DNA from: an uncultured Dehalococcoidia bacterium
GTDB lineage: Bacteria; Chloroflexota; Dehalococcoidia; Lucifugimonadales; CATQGZ01
Direction of reading: 5' to 3'
Length of the DNA stretch: 64,000 bases
Assembly (NCBI GenBank): GCA_958295685.1
Contig: OY282365.1
Coordinates: 1,922,001-1,986,000 of the forward strand
The first letter of the stretch is position 1, and the number at the start of each line of letters is the position of its first letter. A model generated the notes under the pieces. It searched no databases and was not told the DNA's origin. It saw only the letters and a list, made by a program, of their open reading frames with translations. The position numbers were made by a program, and so were the translations under genes. This document shows positions 62,095 to 64,000 of this stretch, piece by piece.

Positions 62095-62463
62095 TCACGG
62101 TCGTGCGGCGCGGTGGATTTGGACGGCGGCGTGAGAGAGTATGCTGCCCTTGATGGGGGCCTCCGGCTTCTTCAGGGTCACCGTCACCGACTCCACGGCG
62201 AAGCCGTTCAGGATGGCGTCGGCTATGGATTCGGCCACGCTTTCAAGCAGCTTTCGGCCCGGGCCCTCCACGATCTGCCTGACGACGCCGTACATGCTGG
62301 AGTAGCTCACGGTGTCGTCGATGTCGTCGGAGCGGCCTGCGGCGCTGAGGTCGAGCTCCACGGCCAGGTCTACGACGAACCGCTGCCCGAGCCGCCGTTC
62401 CTCCGGCCCGACGCCGTGGAAGCCGTAGAAGGCCATCCCCGCGAGCTCTATCCTGTCGGTCAC
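62095..62463 (-). CDS. folB: Dihydroneopterin aldolase
   Basis: 122 residues. Features: LAGMAFYGFHGVGPEER (active-site glutamate region), GQRFVVDLAVELD and DTVSYSSMYGVV. Folate pathway enzyme cleaving dihydroneopterin. GTG 62463 overlaps the citE stop (GTGA). Longer in-frame sequence upstream is antisense to nothing and shadows citE. Confidence 0.92.
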   Translation of the reverse strand: MTDRIELAGMAFYGFHGVGPEERRLGQRFVVDLAVELDLSAAGRSDDIDDTVSYSSMYGVVRQIVEGPGRKLLESVAESIADAILNGFAVESVTVTLKKPEAPIKGSILSHAAVQIHRAARP

Positions 62464-63347
62464 GCCGTCTCCTGCGGGCGACACCGTGGCGGGGCCGCCG
62501 TCTCCAGGAGCGCGCGCGCTCTTCGGGCTACCGGAACGTCGATCACCATGCCGTCGAGAGAGGTAGACGCCCTTCCGGCGCTCTCGGCCTGCTCGAACGC
62601 CTCGACCACGCGCCGCGCGTTCTCGATCTCCCTCTCCGTCGGCGAGAACGCCTCGATGATGGGCCGTACCTGGGCCGGGTGGATGGCGAACTTCCCACGG
62701 AAGCCCAAGCCCCGCGCGGTCAGCGCGTCCAGCCGCAGGCCGTCTGTGTCCCTGTATCTGAAGAAGGGAGTATCGAGCGCGGTCACGCGGGCGGCCCTGG
62801 CGGCGACGCTGACCGCGGCCCTGGGATAGGCTATCTCGTGGTCCGTGCCGGAGCGTTCTATCCCCATGTCGTTGGTGAAGTCCTCCGCTCCGAAGGCGGC
62901 TGCGATGATCCTGGGCGACGCGGCACAGATCTCGTATGCGTTGACGATGCCTCTGGCGGTCTCTATCCAGGGAATCAGGCGGATGGAGCCGCTCTCGAGT
63001 CCGGCGGCTGGTTCCAGGGAATCGAGCAGCCGAGCCACTCGCCGGACATCTTCGGCGGAGTCGATCTTCCCGACGGAGATTCCCAGGACGTGAGGCCCCA
63101 CGACGGCGGCGAGATCGTCCTCTATCAGCCCGCTCTCCAAGTCGTTCACGCGCGGAATGACGGGGATGCCCGTCTCGGCCAAGCGGGGGAGGCGCCCCGC
63201 AATCGTGCCGCGGGCCGCCGCCTTCTCGGCGGCCGGCACCGAGTCCTCCATGTCCGGTATGAACGCGTCCGGCGAGAGGCCCGCGGCCTTGTCCAGCATG
63301 TCGGCGCGGTTTCCGGGAACGAAGAGGAGGCTTCTGAGCAGGGTCAT
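62460..63347 (-). CDS. HpcH/HpaI aldolase / citrate lyase beta-like protein
   Basis: 295 residues, CitE-like TIM barrel. RSLLFVPGNRADML at the N-terminus, the Mg site PDMEDSVP, and AFGAEDFTNDMG plus KFAIHPAQV are family hallmarks. Likely a (3S)-malyl-CoA or citramalyl-CoA lyase or a related C-C lyase; no citrate lyase alpha/gamma genes are near. ATG 63347; the longer frame upstream is the neighbouring RCC1 gene in another frame. First gene of the citE-folB-aroE-aroKB operon. Confidence 0.88.
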   Translation of the reverse strand: MTLLRSLLFVPGNRADMLDKAAGLSPDAFIPDMEDSVPAAEKAAARGTIAGRLPRLAETGIPVIPRVNDLESGLIEDDLAAVVGPHVLGISVGKIDSAEDVRRVARLLDSLEPAAGLESGSIRLIPWIETARGIVNAYEICAASPRIIAAAFGAEDFTNDMGIERSGTDHEIAYPRAAVSVAARAARVTALDTPFFRYRDTDGLRLDALTARGLGFRGKFAIHPAQVRPIIEAFSPTEREIENARRVVEAFEQAESAGRASTSLDGMVIDVPVARRARALLETAAPPRCRPQETA

Positions 63348-63451
63348 GGCGTAGGAGAAACGGCATGGATGCGGAAACAGGCCGCGCCCAGTCAGTATAT
63401 CACGTCCGGCCATCCCCGCCGGGCGCCGAGCCTCAGGCCCTCGAGGCCGTC
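63348..63451 (-). promoter_or_regulatory. citE promoter region, shared with the RCC1 cassettes
   Basis: Minus strand: TGAGGCTCGGCGCCCGGC, then TGATATACT (63402-63394), then GCGGCCTGTTTCCGCATC, the same order as in 6886-6970, 10331-10420 and 13290-13370. After ATGCCG the sequence diverges and citE begins. The predicted start leaves a leader of about 40 nt. Confidence 0.65.
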
Positions 63452-64000
63452 CTACGGCACTGGCGGCGTGGATTGGCCGTACTCGTCGCTCCCCCAACAT
63501 ACGACAGGGCCGTCGGTCTTCACTCCGCACGTGTGAGACCCACCGGCGCTGACGGAGACGAATGAACCGCGTGGTGGGCTTCTCTCTCCGTAGAAGTCGC
63601 CCCCCCAACATACGACGATGCCGGCAGTCCCAGCACCCTGCCGCGGGTGCCTCGACGACGTGCTCCGCACTCCGCACGTGTGAGACCACCCAGCGCTGAC
63701 GGAGACGGCCGCCATGTCCGGGGCAAATGAACCGCCTGGCGGCGTGGACTGTCCGTAGACGTTCCTCCCCCAACACACGACAGAGCGGTCGGTCTTCACT
63801 CCGCAATTGTGGGCATACCCGGCGCTGACTGAGACGAAAGAACCGGCAGGGGACGTGGACTGTTCGTAGGAGTCGCTCCCCCAGCATACGACATTGCCGT
63901 CCGTTTTAACTCCGCAGCTATGTAATGCCCCGGTGCTGACAGAGACGAATGAACCCGCTGGCGGCATGGCTTGGCCGTCGTCGTTGTTCCCCCAGCATAC
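63452..64000 (-). CDS. RCC1-repeat protein, 3' part only (5' end outside window)
   Basis: The open frame runs from the window end to a stop at 63452 and encodes at least four RCC1 repeats (SFVSVSTGALHSCGVKTDG, CWGRNVYGQSTPP and others). One repeat carries an unusual insert (RSTSSRHPRQGAG) between CGV and VVCWG, and the start of the same repeat has an extra FAPDMAA. The ATG at 63967 is internal. It belongs to the same family as the 5-15 kb cluster but is on the other strand. Confidence 0.85.
   Translation of the reverse strand, partial: VCWGNNDDGQAMPPAGSFVSVSTGALHSCGVKTDGNVVCWGSDSYEQSTSPAGSFVSVSAGYAHNCGVKTDRSVVCWGRNVYGQSTPPGGSFAPDMAAVSVSAGWSHTCGVRSTSSRHPRQGAGTAGIVVCWGGDFYGERSPPRGSFVSVSAGGSHTCGVKTDGPVVCWGSDEYGQSTPPVP

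Overview
This is high-GC bacterial chromosome with no tRNA, rRNA, CRISPR array or prophage that I can see. The gene content suggests a Chloroflexota bacterium of the Dehalococcoidia/SAR202 type: proline/threonine-stalked RCC1 and WD40-like lipoproteins, an NADPH:F420 oxidoreductase-like gene, a two-subunit 2-oxoacid:ferredoxin oxidoreductase, a B12-dependent mutase subunit, a RACo-type corrinoid activator, and frequent TTG/GTG starts. The lineage is an inference; there is no marker here that I could place formally.

Layout. 0.3-4.9 kb: zinc-type dehydrogenase, 2-hydroxyacid dehydrogenase, gapA, cvpA, HNH nuclease. 5.0-15.7 kb: four tandem RCC1-repeat lipoproteins (two carry an HtrA-like protease domain), built from a duplicated promoter-plus-leader cassette. 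15.5-18.1 kb: 2-hydroxyacid dehydrogenase and an ASKHA/2Fe-2S corrinoid activator. 18.6-20.6 kb: acyl-CoA dehydrogenase, methylmalonyl-CoA epimerase and the B12-binding mutase subunit. 20.9-22.1 kb: an FN3 lipoprotein broken by a frameshift. 22.8-30.7 kb: 2-oxoacid:ferredoxin oxidoreductase, ETF and an EF-G-like GTPase. 31.3-36.4 kb: a mosaic of duplicated TolB-like propeller proteins with npdG and lipoprotein fragments. 36.5-42.4 kb: SDRs, histidine phosphatase, M16 peptidase, HU. 42.5-49.9 kb: surface polysaccharide operon with a degenerate SpeD homologue. 50-54.8 kb: SDR, creatininase-family amidase, higBA, gyrB. 55-64 kb: cysteine synthase-like gene, manC, a BrkB/YihY protein, and a citE-folB-aroE-aroKB operon followed by the 3' part of another RCC1 gene.

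The most unusual content is a family of five intergenic elements at about 0.1, 18.3, 25.9, 31.0 and 50.9 kb. Each carries 7-10 heptamers repeated every 10-11 bp, then a shared core containing CTCAGCTA, then one to three copies of the heptamer in inverted orientation. The heptamer differs between elements, and the inverted copy changes with it. In the four elements whose upstream side is visible, a -35/-10 promoter with 17 bp spacing and a partly conserved spacer sits upstream of the array. All five point toward a downstream metabolic gene. The copy at 50.8-51.1 kb has perfect 13 bp terminal inverted repeats beginning GTAAC and an apparent 8 bp target duplication, as expected of an IS66-type miniature element.

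How the genes fit together: the ferredoxin oxidoreductase, ETF, acyl-CoA dehydrogenase and methylmalonyl-CoA enzymes point to organic and branched-chain acid oxidation. The glycosyltransferases and manC supply a surface polysaccharide. The RCC1 and TolB-like lipoproteins are an expanding, recombining set of predicted cell-surface propellers.
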